Notes: generated by a model not told the origin, from the sequence alone. 64,000 nucleotides of DNA from Neospora caninum Liverpool (GCF_000208865.1 NC_018392.1:2965348-3029347); one strand, 5' to 3'. Shown: positions 9,251 to 21,454, counted from the first letter of the stretch. Numbers and translations are program-made.

Positions 9251-12200
9251 ATGGCACGGGCTGTCCCTCTCTGGCGAGGAGGCAGAGAAGGAAGAAGGCG
9301 AATGGAGACGGGGCTGAGCACGAGGCGGGACGGGATTGCCGAGACGTTCGGCGAGACGTCCCGACGGAAGAACTCACGAGAGAGACTCCTCGTCTCCCTT
9401 CGTGCAAGCTGTGGTTATCTACCTGCCGCAGAGTGGCTCTCGAGTTATCTCGCACGCTCACAGTCTCCTGTAGACCGTCTGTCTTGGAGCATTCGAGGGG
9501 ATGAATTCTCGGCCTTGTCGTGTTCTCGCCGGTGCTTTCCGCGATACGCCTCCTCCCGGCCTCTCTGGTCCCTGTCTTCGTCTTCGGGCCCCGCCTTTTG
9601 CGCGCGCGTCTGTTCCTCTCCTGCCGCACCCTCTTCTCACACTTCTCTTTCTTCTCGTCTCTCTTCGCCGTCTCTCTCGTTTTCTTACCCCCTTTCCCCC
9701 TCTCGTTCTCCTTTTTCTCCTCCGTTTTCGCATGCTTCTTCTCCCTTTTCCTATCGGTCCCTCGCGTCCCGTTCGTCGTGTGTTGCTTCTCCACGGATAA
9801 CTTTTGAAAAGCGCATGCCGCAAAGAGAAAGCCTCGGAGACCGTTCCGACGTTCCAAACCGTTACGAGGGCGCTCTGGGCAGATCTTGTCCTCGCTCTTT
9901 TTCGCTGCTTTCTCCCTTGCGTCGGGGAGAAGATTGTTCTCTTCCTCGTTCAGCCCTACCGCCATGCCTGCTTGCTCCCCCTCTCACTTCCGCGCTCTCG
10001 ACTGTGCCCGACGCTCGGTCTTTCTGTCTTGCCCTGCCGGTCGAGTCCCCCCGTTGTCTTACGCGGTCTTCGCGTGCGTTGTCTTCGTCTTCTTCTGAGC
10101 CTCGGTTACCAGCCTCGCGGGCTGCCGTCTCGTCGGCAGGCTCACCTCGTCCGAATTCCTCGTCCGAGTCTCTCTCCGAGTCTCGGAAACGAAAATCCTC
10201 TTCGTCCTCTGCCGGCCCTGACGAGAAAGTCTCGCTCGCGAAGCTGTGCACGGAGAAGAACCTCTGTTCTCGCAGAGAGGCAGAAAACTTTTGTGTTTTA
10301 GGCTTGATCAGTGTGGACGGGCGGCCGGTAGAGTCCGGCCAACGTGCCGTGTATGTACACCCGGACAGCCACATCGAGCTTCTTCCCCGAGCGCAGCGCA
10401 TCATGGACACCCGCCTCACGGTGCTTCTGAACAAACCGATGCACTACCTCTCTTGCCAAGTCGATCGGCAGGTGCGTTTTCCTTGCGGTGTTTGGCCCTA
10501 TGCTGGGGATCTCCTGCTTTTTTGTTTCGTCCGACCTTTTTTTGTCTTCTGTTCTGTTGTCCCTGTCTTTCGCTGGAGTGTGTCCACAGACTACACTTTC
10601 TGCGCAACGCGGAACAGGGCGGCGCCTGTCTGCCTTACATTTAAGGGATTCATGGAGATGCCGAGCGGCAGTCCCCATTCTCGTTGCGTCGGTGTGCAGA
10701 GCTTGCATGGCCTTGTTTGCCGGATTCACACCGTGCTGTGCTGGCTTTCTGCGGCCCCGTCGCAATCTCCCCTTTCTTCTCCACTTTTTGCCGCAGATGG
10801 GAGGCGGTCGCGGCAAGCCTCTGTGTCGCCAGCTCCTCGTTCCCGAGCGTCGCTGGGAAGCACCCAGCCAAGGCGAGAGACGGCGCGAGGTCAAACGCAA
10901 CTTGTCTCCTGCGAAGTGCAACAAGTTGGTCTGTGCGGGCAGACTCGATGTCGACAGCACAGGCTTAACTGTCTTTACACAGGTGAGAAGAGGCGCGCAA
11001 AGACACAAGGCGAAAGAGCAGAAGTCCGAAGCGCCCTCCTTCCCGAGAGTCACCTCTCGCCGTGTCCCTACGCGATTACATGTGAAGGGAACACAGAGGA
11101 ACAGAGGAGCGGAGACAGTGCGCGTGCGCATCCACGAAGCAACACGGCATTTTCCTCTCTTCTGCTATCTGCCTCTTCTCGGCTTATTGCACTGCCTGCT
11201 CAGGACGGTCGCCTTGCGTCCCAGATAGTCGGCCCTGGAAAGAGAGTGAGCAAAGAATACTACGTCGAGGTGAGCGGCAAAGCGAAAGACCCCAAAGCGT
11301 GTCTAGCCGATCCGTGCCTTCCCTGGCGGCAGACGGATACACAGCATACGCACCTATATATACATATATATATATATGTATATGTATGTATATATATGTA
11401 TATATATGCATATGTATATATATGTACGTGTATATGTAGGTATGTGTACAGGCATATTTGTGTAAAGCATATGTATTGGCAAGGAAGAGGCAGGCGAACA
11501 AGCGAAGCGAACGGCCGGAGGGGAAGACAGGAGAAGAAAGGAAGGGACCGGACGCACAGAACTGGAAAGGGCCGGTGAACGTAGGCACAGGAAAGTGCAT
11601 AAGGGACGGGATACCACGACGCGAAGGGGAAGCGAAAGAGCGAGCACACCGGGGAGAATGGGGCGAAGCGCGGAAAGGTAGGAAACTGCGAAACGGGCCA
11701 AACACAGAGATTACCACCCACTCCCACTTGACGTCAGCTTGAGGGGAGAGAAACCGCGAACTCAGCACACGCGAATCGGGTAAGAAAAAGGAAGACCCTG
11801 CGTTGTCCATCTCTGCTTCCTTCGTAAACGTCGTCCTTGCTTTCTTCATATATGGGCCGTTTTGTCCCTGCGCTGAGGACAGGTCGATCTGCCAGTCTCG
11901 GTTGGCGCGTTGACCCTTCTTCGTCACGGGCTTTCTCTCGACGGTCTCGAACTTCTCCCCGCCAAAGTTCGACTTCTCCCGCCTCTTCGTGACGCCTTCT
12001 TCGCGTCTCTGCCGCCCTCCGGAGTTTCGACTTCCGCCCCTAGTAGCCCGACATCCCTGGCCTCTTACGCGTTTGCCGAGGAGAAGCGTGTGGGGAGCGC
12101 AGAAGACACGGGGGCCGAGGGGAAAGACGAGAGTGAAATATGGGTCGGAAGAACGACGCGTTTGTCCATCGAACTCCTCGAAGGAAGACACAGACAAATC

Positions 12201-12329
12201 CGGCGCATGTGCGAACTCGTCGGCCTTCGCGTCTTGAAAATACACAGAGTCAGAATTGGAAAGATCTCCCTTGGCGCCCTGCCTCAAGGACGATGGCGGT
12301 TGCTTCTCCCCCACGAATCCTTCGTGTAA
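9251..12329 (+). CDS. RsuA/RluB-family pseudouridine synthase
   Basis: Four exons, all joined in phase 0: 9251-10471, 10797-10982, 11204-11269 and 11883-12329, encoding about 639 residues. The N-terminal 320 residues are Ser/Pro/Arg-rich with no conserved fold. An S4 RNA-binding domain follows (about residues 327-375, [19 protein letters not shown]), then [11 protein letters not shown], and the catalytic motif [10 protein letters not shown] with its aspartate at about residue 458. Exon 3 carries [11 protein letters not shown], and exon 4 the family block [16 protein letters not shown] and IHRVRIG near the C-terminus. These enzymes isomerise a specific uridine to pseudouridine in rRNA. RsuA/RluB relatives in eukaryotes are usually organellar, so an apicoplast or mitochondrial large- or small-subunit rRNA target is an inference; the long N-terminus could contain a targeting segment. 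A near-perfect acceptor directly before the chosen ATG means an upstream exon is possible. Confidence 0.85.
11354..11450. repeat. TATA/TATG microsatellite in intron 3 of the pseudouridine synthase gene
   Basis: Alternating TA, TATATG and TACA units fill about 100 bp inside the intron 11270-11882. It is an interrupted simple repeat and not coding, although it happens to stay open as an Ile/Tyr-alternating frame. Confidence 0.85.
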
Positions 12330-14763
12330 AAGCCCCGACACTCATGCATCCACTTTTCAATATATATATATATATGTATATATGTATTTATATGTTAGGA
12401 TGCAGTGCAGCCGCTTGTGCGTGAGGTGGTTCATGTGCGGGTGTAGGGAACTCGGAACTCCGGGGGTAGCGTACGCCTGTTTTTTGCCGACTCTTGGATC
12501 TCTGGAGTTTTGCAGAGGGTAGTCCGGGGCTCGTGCGCATGTGCCAGTGAGTGCAGCCTCAGACATAAAAAAGACAGTAACCGCCCACCAGCAAAGCGTC
12601 GACTTGTACGTGCGTGCCGCGTGAGGCGTCCCCGGCACACCGAAGGCAGGAGTCACACAGGTTTCGCACAGACCCCAAGGCGACACAGTTCCTGCGTGGA
12701 AGGGAAAGGCTCTGAACGATCGTGCTGACTACTGCGTAGGATTTCAAATAGGACCGCGTGTCCAGGCTCCCTTCCGCCATCCCCACGCGCATTCCAGAGA
12801 GGACGGTAGGAGACAGGCTGTAACCGGCCGCTCAGGTGTGCAAGGCACAATTAAAAGTGTGGCGCTAGCGAACCTATCGCAGCCGTGGCCGACTGTACTG
12901 TCGGATTTCGGGACACGTGGGTATGGCTTGGTCGTGGCTACACGAACGGCTGGTTCCAAGGATCCGGGTTTCGACACGAAAGTTGCGGCCTTTCCAGGGG
13001 GTGTCGTTCAGCTTTAAAATGTAAAGAGCATCCTTTCAGTCACGTCGCCGGTGCGACCTGGGGATTCTTTGACGCGAGTATCTATCCCGGGCTGGCGACA
13101 CCTGCGGTGTGTCGCTGAAGCTGTTCCTCTGCTCCTTATATAGTGCCTTCTTCTCTGTCTGCCGCTCTTTAGCCTTTCAGAAATGCCGCCGTACACCCGA
13201 GGTCACCGGCGCACCTCGGCGCCTGACGCCCCCGGGGAATGCGCACTGGACAGTCGGAGCAATTGAATTTGCATTCGCAGTCTGAGTTAATGCGGACACC
13301 ACGGAAAGACATGGTACAGTAAGTCAATAGGAATCCAAAAAATAATTTCCCCACTCTCCCGCTCCTCTTCGCCAGTACACTCGGACAATCTACCCGAGAC
13401 GCCAAAACAGATGAGAAATTGGGCATACAACTTGACCCGTGCACACGGTGACAACTGTAAAACGCTAAAAATCGTATACTTCAAGTGGTTTGTTTTGGAC
13501 ACGAGCTCCGCTCTCGGCGTTCCTGCCGCGAAGGCGCCCAAATTGTGCCGTCTGTTTTGCGCCCCTGGAGAGATGCACTTTTTTCCACGGAACAGGTAAA
13601 TCCAACTGTGTACGCAGTCACGTTAGCTCCGCGACACAGCGCGGCACGTGTGAAGTGCCCAGCCCCCCCCCCTCTACGAAGACAAGTCTATCTACAGGCG
13701 AAGCGACGGGCGCTCGCGCGACACCGTCTGCATGTAACAATACAAAAAGGAGGTGCTCCCTGCACGCGCGCGGGAGCACCCTTTTGAAATAATACACGTC
13801 CACAAACCCACACGTGTGTGGAGCATCTTCGCAAATAACGGTTACCTATGTTTGCACACACCTCTGTACATTATAATACGCGCGTTTCTCCTGCATAGCG
13901 TTACCGACATACGTCGCATTTTTCTTTTCCACCTTGGATGGGTTTGCCACGTCACCCACCCAGTGCCTCTCTGCCAAGAGATATCTTCCGGACCTTCGCC
14001 TTCGTCGCCCCTTTTTGAGGGGTGGAAAGGACCGGCTTTTGGACGCTCACACCGAACAAACACACGGACTTACATGCCTGTGTACACTCACACACGAGTC
14101 GGCTCAGCGCACAGATATCCAGGCGCAGCCTCGACTCTCGCTTCATTTGGCGGCCCTGACACGCGTGTTCCTCCACTGTCTCCCGTGATCGCCCAGACTC
14201 CCGTCCCCATACGGAAAAAGGTTCCCGACACGCCTAGAGTCGGCACTCTGAGGCAGCCTCTAAGTTCACTTGGACGGCAAACGGGGAAAACGTTATGCCT
14301 TTCCAGGTGACGCAAACATAAGCTACAGTGCGGCAATGTCTTTGTCATTCCGAGACAAAGACGTCACATACGCAACTGAGTCTACACAAAACGTTTCCGG
14401 CCGTGAGAACTGAGCGGTCTGGTGAGGCGGAGGTGAACAAACCGTCATTACAGAAAGGGCTGCGACTACTCACGACAAATCAGACAAAAGCATTGTCCTT
14501 TGCCCCCAGCGAATGGTGTCACCTGATGCATCCACGAGAGCCCGATCAGACTCGCAAACGCGGCGCACGCTGCAAGCATCTCCCCCACGCCTCCGCTCGA
14601 TCCCGAGAGACGAGAAGTGTCGCCGAGTCGTGGCACGAAAAATGCGTGCGTTCGGACGACGCAAGCTTCCCGTCCCAAGACCTCGCGGTACCGTGAGAAC
14701 CACGGGGGTGCCGTGGACACACGACGGGGTGTGCAAGGAATCTCAAGTGCGTTTCGCTTGCAC
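12330..14763. other. Convergent intergenic region, no gene seen
   Basis: This region lies between the 3' ends of the pseudouridine synthase (+) and the ENT transporter (-). A TA/TATG array sits at 12359-12395, within the likely 3' UTR of the plus-strand gene. The rest has no frame with family-like sequence and no recognised RNA gene. Open frames are short and conflict with one another. Confidence 0.55.
12359..12395. repeat. TA/TATG microsatellite downstream of the pseudouridine synthase stop
   Basis: It starts about 30 bp after the stop codon at 12329, so it lies in the 3' UTR or just beyond it. Confidence 0.85.
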
Positions 14764-16497
14764 TTAGTAAGCAAGCGCGAGGTACAGACCAGCGAGAATA
14801 CCAGCGCTCAGGGACAAGACGCTGAGGGGGGCTGTAACACCGCGCTCGCTCTCGCGGACAGACGTCATCGAGTAGACGAACCCGAGTGTGCAGAACCAGC
14901 CGTGGGTGAAGGCAAAGAGAAGCATGATGATGAAGTAGAACCAGAAGTCGTTGACGACTTGGGTGTCGTGCAGCTTGTAGCCCAGGAAGAAGGGGACGTA
15001 GAACACAGCTCTCAGCAAGGCCAACGGCACGACCAGCTTCGGCGGGATCATGGTCCAGGAGAAGTACTTCGGGCAGAGTTGGGACAAATCCGGGAAGAAT
15101 CGGCCCACGAATTCACCCAGGGCGTAGGCACCAAAGAGGATGATGAAGTGGTTGGCGATTTGCTGGTTGTAGTTCCATCCGACCGGCCCGATTCTGGGGA
15201 AGTTGTTGAGTGTGATGAAGAAGGTAACACCAATGTTCAGGAAGTGCGGCGCGGCGCACAGCAGGAAGACCCGCGCAGGTCGCTTCTCCGTGCCGTCAAC
15301 TCTCTCGCCGCTCTCCACGTCCACCGTCGACGTGTGGGCGGTGCCTGCAAAGGTGCCGTCATCTTGGTGCTCGTATTGCGCCTCGCGGTCTCCCTTCTTG
15401 CCGTCCACGGCCTGCATCGCCTTGTCGCCCTTGGCGCCGACATCCTCGAGAACCTGGCGCTCGAATGGGGACTGAGCCCACGGCTTCTTCAGGATCACCA
15501 GGAACATAGCGAAGTAGAGAACAGAGAGGCACGCCGCGAAGCAGTACGAGGCCCAGGCCATCTTCTCCACGCCTTCCGGGGTGTCCAGATCGAAGCAGAC
15601 GAACGCGAAGAATGTGTTCCAAACGAACGAGAGGATCGCCGCCAGACCCTGACCTGCAAGAACAGCACGTGGCCAAAAACGGACACAATTCGAAGCACGG
15701 CGGTGCACACTGCCAAAACTCCGTACCCTCCGCACAGCCGACAGAGACCAGATTCTTTTTCGGCAGACACTGCGAGCAGGAATACGCTTACATATATGTA
15801 TATATAGATATAGATATATACTGACACATACCGGGAACGGGAACACCCGATTCGGCTGCCGCAGCACATGCCGACGCAAACACACATACACCGTGAACGA
15901 TAAAAAGACAGGTGGACCGATAAAAGAAGCGCGCGGCTGCTCAGACACAGGGGCGTTGGCGGGACGCCGTTTGTGGCGTGTGGACGTACCTGTGGAGATG
16001 AACCCACAGAAGTTGTAGGGCAGAGAGGCGGCATACGGGAAGCCTCCACCCTGGAGAACGCCGCATCCGATACCGAGGAAGAAGCAGCAAATATGCATGC
16101 AGGCAATTGCAGCTGTTTGCGGCAGGTAGACGACAAGCGGGGTGAAGACGACGAAGGTGACGACATTAACGGCAGCAGCGTAGTAGAAGTACAACTTGTT
16201 CGGGCCACCAGTTCCAAACTTCAACAGGTAAAGCTGGCAAAACACACAGGCGAGCTGGAACATCGCCAGGAGTGTGTTTCCCCACTCCTCGCCGGAGAAG
16301 TAGTGGGTACTGAAGTACGGGTTCAAGTTTAACGTGATATTCCATGCAATCAGAGAGTTAACACCCACAAGCAAGAAAAAGGACGAGGCGAGCAGGAAGT
16401 CGCCGCGAGACAAGGCCTGGGGCCCTTTCGCGGCGACGGAGCCTGCATTGCTCACTTGCTGCGATGCAGCAGCAACTCGATCTTCAGTGGTACTCAT
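14764..16497 (-). CDS. ENT-family nucleoside transporter, TgAT adenosine transporter type
   Basis: Two exons, 15990-16497 and 14764-15653, joined in phase 1 (STG|QGLAA) encode 465 residues, close to the about 460 residues of the characterised Toxoplasma adenosine transporter. The start is the ATG at 16497-16495 (MSTTEDRV). The sequence shows the ENT layout: a short cytosolic N-terminus, a first helix (LLASSFFLLVGVNSLIAWN) with the ENT-typical N-x-x-I/L-x-W element, further hydrophobic helices, a polar central loop rich in Asp/Glu/Lys after helix 6 (around QVLEDVGAKGDKAMQ to DVESGERVDG), then five more helices including FVGRF, and the C-terminal helix ending at LALAY. ENT carriers move nucleosides and nucleobases by facilitated diffusion, here probably adenosine and other host purines at the parasite plasma membrane. 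This matters because coccidia cannot make purines de novo. Assignment to AT1 rather than a paralogue rests on length and topology only. Confidence 0.85.
   Translation of the reverse strand: MSTTEDRVAAASQQVSNAGSVAAKGPQALSRGDFLLASSFFLLVGVNSLIAWNITLNLNPYFSTHYFSGEEWGNTLLAMFQLACVFCQLYLLKFGTGGPNKLYFYYAAAVNVVTFVVFTPLVVYLPQTAAIACMHICCFFLGIGCGVLQGGGFPYAASLPYNFCGFISTGTSTRHKRRPANAPVSEQPRASFIGPPVFLSFTVYVCLRRHVLRQPNRVFPFPVCVSIYLYLYIHICKRIPARSVCRKRIWSLSAVRRVRSFGSVHRRASNCVRFWPRAVLAGQGLAAILSFVWNTFFAFVCFDLDTPEGVEKMAWASYCFAACLSVLYFAMFLVILKKPWAQSPFERQVLEDVGAKGDKAMQAVDGKKGDREAQYEHQDDGTFAGTAHTSTVDVESGERVDGTEKRPARVFLLCAAPHFLNIGVTFFITLNNFPRIGPVGWNYNQQIANHFIILFGAYALGEFVGRFFPDLSQLCPKYFSWTMIPPKLVVPLALLRAVFYVPFFLGYKLHDTQVVNDFWFYFIIMLLFAFTHGWFCTLGFVYSMTSVRESERGVTAPLSVLSLSAGILAGLYLALAY
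15790..15820. repeat. TA-rich microsatellite in the transporter intron
   Basis: A CATATATGTATATATAGATATAG-type patch lies within the intron 15654-15989 of the ENT transporter gene. Confidence 0.75.
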
Positions 16498-19400
16498 TTT
16501 GGAATGACGAAACAATGGAAGACAAACAACCCCGCAGGGAATGCGTGACTCGCTCCGGAGTCAGTCGCGCGCAATCTTTGAACGTGTGATGAACGCAACA
16601 GCGAAACGGCGGAGAACTTCCGCGAAACAATTAAAACAAAAGCGTCGAATCGACTAAACGGTACAACGGTGCTCCGACAGAGGCCGCCCACTGCAGCCAC
16701 CCTCGGAAACGGACGCGAGGAGACGGGCAACCGAAAGCAAGTCAACGGCAGACGATTGCGACGCGGGGCGACCGCAGACAGGGTATACACCACGGCGTCG
16801 ACTGCGCTTTCCGCAGTATATCGGACACGCCGCGTTTACGAGAACGGAAAAACTCAGAAGAGACAAGTGTGAGGGACAGACGAGAAGAGCCAAAACGACT
16901 TGTGTCAGGCTGTTCGCGAAAGAGAACCTGGAACTCGTGTTGCTTCCGGGTGCTTCCGAAAGCGAGTTCTGCGTCACGGGACACCAACGCGTCAGGTGGG
17001 GCGAAGCTATACGACACAGAGAGGCGGGAGGGAGGCGAAGAGAAGGACGCCTTGAGAGATGAAAACAGAAGTGAACAAAGTACTTCACACTCTCCGTGGA
17101 GATTTTCTGTTCTGACCGTTGTCTCTATGAACCTTCCTGCGGTAACGCGGCTCAATTTCACCCCCCGGCGACGATCCCCGGACGGAAATGGTGACGGGTA
17201 AACCGGGGTCTCCCCCGCAGTTTTTCCTCCCGCGGGTTCGCCCACGTACTGCACTGTTCAGCTGATATCCCCCGCAGGTAGAACGGGCGGAGACAACAGA
17301 ATGAATTCGATGGCGGCGGTGGGGAATACCGGACCAAATTGCGGGGAAGACGCTTTTTATTCCGCTGATCATGCGGGAAGGTGGAGCGTGATGTCGAAGG
17401 CAACACTTGCGTAGGCAAAGGCATTCGCCCACACAACAGGGTCTGGACGTAGACGTCCACGTCCTGAGTCGTCCCACCTCTCTGCCCTAAAAGACCGGGC
17501 TGACCGAAGTACGACAGACTGAGCGAGTCCGCGGGGTAGAGCTGAAATTGCTGCGGAGTCATCCGGAGATTTAAAAAGGAAGTAGGTATAGTCGGAGAAT
17601 ATCCCCTAGCAGGAAAGCAGCATCTGCATTTCGCTTAGCGGCCAAAGCCGTGAGGGCATGACGGCGAGGCAAAACCTGTTGACTCCAAGACAGAGGCACC
17701 TACAAAAAAAGCAAGCCAACAGGGACGTCTCTCTGTTGTATTCGAACAAGCGCAGCGGGCGGAAAGGGAGCACCGGAACGATCTGAGGAGGAGGGACGCA
17801 CAGAAAAAACTGAGAGGGTCGCGTAGAAGCCGAGGATTTTAAAACAGTGGAGGGGTTAGAGGCTCGAGCACCCAGTCAAGTGAGGAAGGTTGGTTTGCCG
17901 CCACGTGCTATCTGAGATTGAGATTTTTACTGGCAGCGGTGCCTCCCTGTGTTTTTGCTGGGCGTGAGTCACCCGCAAAGGTGACGTCACCAGCGGTAGA
18001 AGAGGCAGACACGTCCCAGTCAAATTGGGCAGAGTAAGCGCACGAACCTCCTAACGAAGTGTAGCCGGATGTCGAGTGTCTGCGTGCTGCATCTGCAAAC
18101 TCGAACACGCATCGCAGAGGTGTCTCGGAGAGTTTTCACTTTCCAGGATGAATACCACCACTGCCACATGCTCTGCGACGGCGCGCGAAGTCAAAACCAG
18201 CTCTACGTGAAACGCAATCCAACAACATCGACAGGAAAAATAGACTAATCGAACGCGGCGCAGGGAGTGTATCAATTTGGGAGAGATCTTGCGCATCCTA
18301 CCAAGAGTCATCAGCAAGTCGGCAAAACACCCAAACGTATCTCAGATTAGCATGAGGCGGCGGGTTCCGGCAGTCACGGCCAGCAGCCTTCAGAGGTTCG
18401 TACTCCTGGAGGGAAAGTCCTCAGGTGTCCAAAAAGGTACGGGGGCTCATACTAGACCAGAGTTGACTCAAGTAGAAGGGAGGATCCTTACTGTTATTAT
18501 CTATGTTCTACGTGTTTGTGCGTGCATAACGTCTTAACGCGCTGTGCGTATTGTGCTCTCCGCCGTTCGCGGGGCCCAACCCCGTGGAAGCGTCAACTGC
18601 CTGCTCACGCTGATAGGCATTGGCGTCCACCACTGCAAGTATTGCCGTCCTTACTCCTACACAGCCGTGCGAGGTGTAAGTGTGAGAATACATCTGCGTG
18701 CGCTGTATTTCAATGAATCAATGTGTATCACTGTACGTAAAGCCACACAGATGCGCTACAGTACGCTCTCGTGTTGACGCAGGCAAAGACCCTTATCTGG
18801 CAGACAGATGACAGATTCCAATACTGTCCATAAAACAAAAAAGTAAAGGTCTGCGTGGACAAGTCAGTGGCATATGCTGACGAGAGACGCCGTCGAGGTA
18901 GACCGAGGCCTCCGGCGAACTGGGCCACTCTCAACAGCAGGCACTTCAAGAAACGCCGTGCGCCCTGTCTATGCCCTCCTCAGACACCCCGCGCGTGAGA
19001 TTGACGGAACATGGGGTGCGTCTGCTGTTTCCGTGTAAGCCGCCCTGTCGGAACGGAAGCCGCCCCGTTTTCGCACGTCTTCTCGGCGCTTCCAGGGAAG
19101 TTTTCGCTTTCCGGAAGGCTTTCCAGTGAACGTAGCAAGTTCGACAACAGCCTCCGGAGGCTCTTTCGTTGTATCACGTAAGGTCATCGCATCCGCGTTT
19201 TTTTCGTAGTTCGATTCTTTCTCATCGGCTAGCAACTCGGCCACTCCAGTTCTGCAGTATCTCGAGTTGCAGGGTTTGCTGGATGATACACTTCTCAGGG
19301 AAGCGGGCTGCCGCCTCCTCTACAGGCAGAGGGGCGCTGCGTCCTCCGCCCTATAAGATTAGAAAGGTGAGCTGCGGCTATCGTCCAGAGCCCTAATTTG

Positions 19401-21367
19401 CTGAGCTGGACCTTGTTCTGGATCGATAAAGTGTCCCGGAAATTTGCTTTGACGCCGAAGGGAATCCTTCAGCTGGCCCGTAGTCTCCACATAGGGCATG
19501 CAGAGTGTGGCGATTCTGCTGGTTTTGCTTGTCCCGCTGGATGCGAATGTGGGAATGCATCCTGTCGCTATCGAGGATATATCAGGTCAGAATCGTCACC
19601 AGGAACTTACGTGTTGTGGTCTTCAAGCACCGACCACTAACTTATCGGTACATGAAGCCAACCTTGTAAACGAGAAAATCGCGAACCGTGTAGCGCTTCA
19701 ATGTGCAATTTTAAACCGCATACGCATAAACCGTTCCCTCGTTACTGTGCCCTTCTGCGGCAAACGGCGGCATCGCACTCGACTTCAACACGCTTAAACC
19801 CGCTACGACAACAACTCCTATCGCCGCTGCCTATTTTCAACTAGAGTCATCTCCACTACCTGGTAACAGAGTGGTGTGCCAAGTTACAGTGAAGACGAGA
19901 CCCCAATGCGCTGGAACCCGCATTGTTTCTGCAAGTCTCCGACCACCGAGTTGATTGCTTTGAACGGAAACTAGGAACTCGTTGTCACTGAGCGGGGCCG
20001 TCGCCGGGTAGCAGGTAACAGGGAACCGCGGGTAATTCCCGTGAGGTTCCCGTGCGATCTCGCCTTCTACGCTTTGCTTGTGTTTGCAATACCCCCCGAG
20101 GTCCCGAACGAAGAGACGCGCAGAAAGAAGGAACTATCGGCTGTGGAACGCTCGCTTTTGACCCGTAGTCTCAAACTTGCATTGCTCACCCCGTTTCTCT
20201 CGGAGGCGGCAGTTCTGGTCTCGGGGGCATGCACGTGGCCGCACGAGTCGGGACTCACAGCTCGAGCTCCGGGTAACCGCTGCGCGCGTTCCTTTGCAGT
20301 GCCCGAAGGAGCGCTTACCCTTTCGTTTTTTCGTTCTTCTTGCCAGTAATGCCCGATTTCCCTTCCGTTTACCGCCCGTTTCGTTTCCCTTTAAGCTGTC
20401 CCATCTACCGCCACAGGCTCCCCTCTCCAAAGCTGGCGCCGACCGCGCTGCTCCCGGAGCAACTGCACTCGAGCTGAAGCAACAGGGGTATGCTGGGGCG
20501 GCTGGTGGATCGCGCGTTGGAAAAGAGAACTTTTTTCGCGTCGCGTTCGTCTTCATCTTTTGTTTTGCAGAGAGGATTCTGCCCGCTCCTGAGACGAATA
20601 TGAAGGACTCTTGCCAAGCAAAGGCACCGGGTTAACCCTTACCCTGCCTCTACGCCCGCGCTTCCCCCGTACGCGTTCCCGCTTCTGTCACTCTCGTTTG
20701 TTCTGAGGACCGCTTTTCCCTTCACCCTTCTTTTTCCGGTTTCCCCTGTTCTCCAGATGCCACGACTCTGCGACTGTCTGCTGGGGCATCCCCTCTAGTT
20801 TCCGCAGCCGCCACGCGGAAGGGTTCCTCGCCCCGTGGAGACGGGCACCGGGGGCACGTTTCTTTCCGGTCTCTTCCAGTGCCTACAGCCTTGCAGAACC
20901 AAACTCGCAGAACATTTGAAAAACTCTAGTGCGGCAGGTTTTGTTCGCGGTTCCTCTCACTTTCCTCCTTGCATCGCTCTTCGTTCCCTTCCCCGGCCTC
21001 GGTGCTCGAAATCTCCCCGTCCCCCTGGTCCAGAGACCCCGGCGCACGGGCGGCTCACAGCAGACTGAGAAAAAGCACTCGAGAAGAATGCGAAAAAACG
21101 GCTCTCAGTGACGGTTTAACCAGAGCCGTGAGGTGAGGCGCCCCAGAAACGCGGAGAGACGGACACTCCCAGGCTTTCCATGCGCTGCTCTCACCGTGTC
21201 TCCGGTCATATCGCGCTCTCCGTTCTTCCCCCGCGAACGAAGATTTTGTGCGGCGCCGCGAGAAAAGCGCGTTAAAAACGCATTCGTGTCGGAGCCGAGA
21301 GCACTGCGGCGGCCCACCGGCCTTTTGTCCCGCCGCCTTCGTCTGCTTCCGTTCCTCCGGGACCCAA
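16498..21367. other. Divergent 4.9-kb intergenic region with two promoters
   Basis: This is the largest gap between two well-supported genes. It contains the promoter and 5' UTR of the ENT transporter (from 16498 rightward) and of the repeat/PP2C gene (to 21367). WGAGACG-type elements occur at 17726-17732 (minus orientation), 20112-20118, 20590-20596 and 21155-21161. The DNA between about 17.5 and 20.0 kb has near-random short frames and no recognised RNA gene. The last 700 bp are pyrimidine-rich, as expected for a leader of the plus-strand gene. Confidence 0.5.
20112..21161 (+). promoter_or_regulatory. Three WGAGACG promoter motifs upstream of the PP2C gene
   Basis: AGAGACG at 20112-20118, TGAGACG at 20590-20596 and AGAGACG at 21155-21161 all lie on the coding strand upstream of the ATG at 21368, the nearest 207 bp away. 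A/T-GAGACG is an established cis-element of Toxoplasma promoters. Its action here is inferred. Confidence 0.4.
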
Positions 21368-21454
21368 ATGCTGGGCAATTGTGTTTTCCCTGCGCGTCTC
21401 GCCATTCCACGCCTCATCGCGCTTCTTGTTCTTCTGGGGCTGTGCCTCGGCCGC
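21368..21454 (+). other. Signal peptide coding segment
   Basis: The ATG at 21368 begins MLGNCVFPARLAIPRL, followed by a 13-residue hydrophobic core and a small-residue region, giving a probable cleavage near residue 29-40. An in-frame upstream ATG at 21248 would bury this hydrophobic segment behind a 40-residue basic leader, so the internal ATG is preferred. Confidence 0.65.

Noticed and set aside
8730..9965. 411-codon minus-strand frame
   Set aside because: It is Arg/Glu-rich and antisense to the Ser-rich first exon of the pseudouridine synthase, with no conserved blocks. Only its lowest part may overlap a true 5' exon linked to RRP36.
14617..15807. 396-codon plus-strand frame opposite the ENT transporter
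   Set aside because: It is the antisense shadow of the transporter exon, whose minus-strand translation has clear membrane helices and ENT motifs.
16742..17254. 170-codon minus-strand frame upstream of the transporter
   Set aside because: There is no conserved block, it lies in the promoter/leader region, and there is no phase-compatible splice to the transporter start.
20177..20635. 152-codon plus-strand frame upstream of the PP2C gene
   Set aside because: It lies in the promoter/leader region, is of low complexity, and has no in-phase splice to the next exon.
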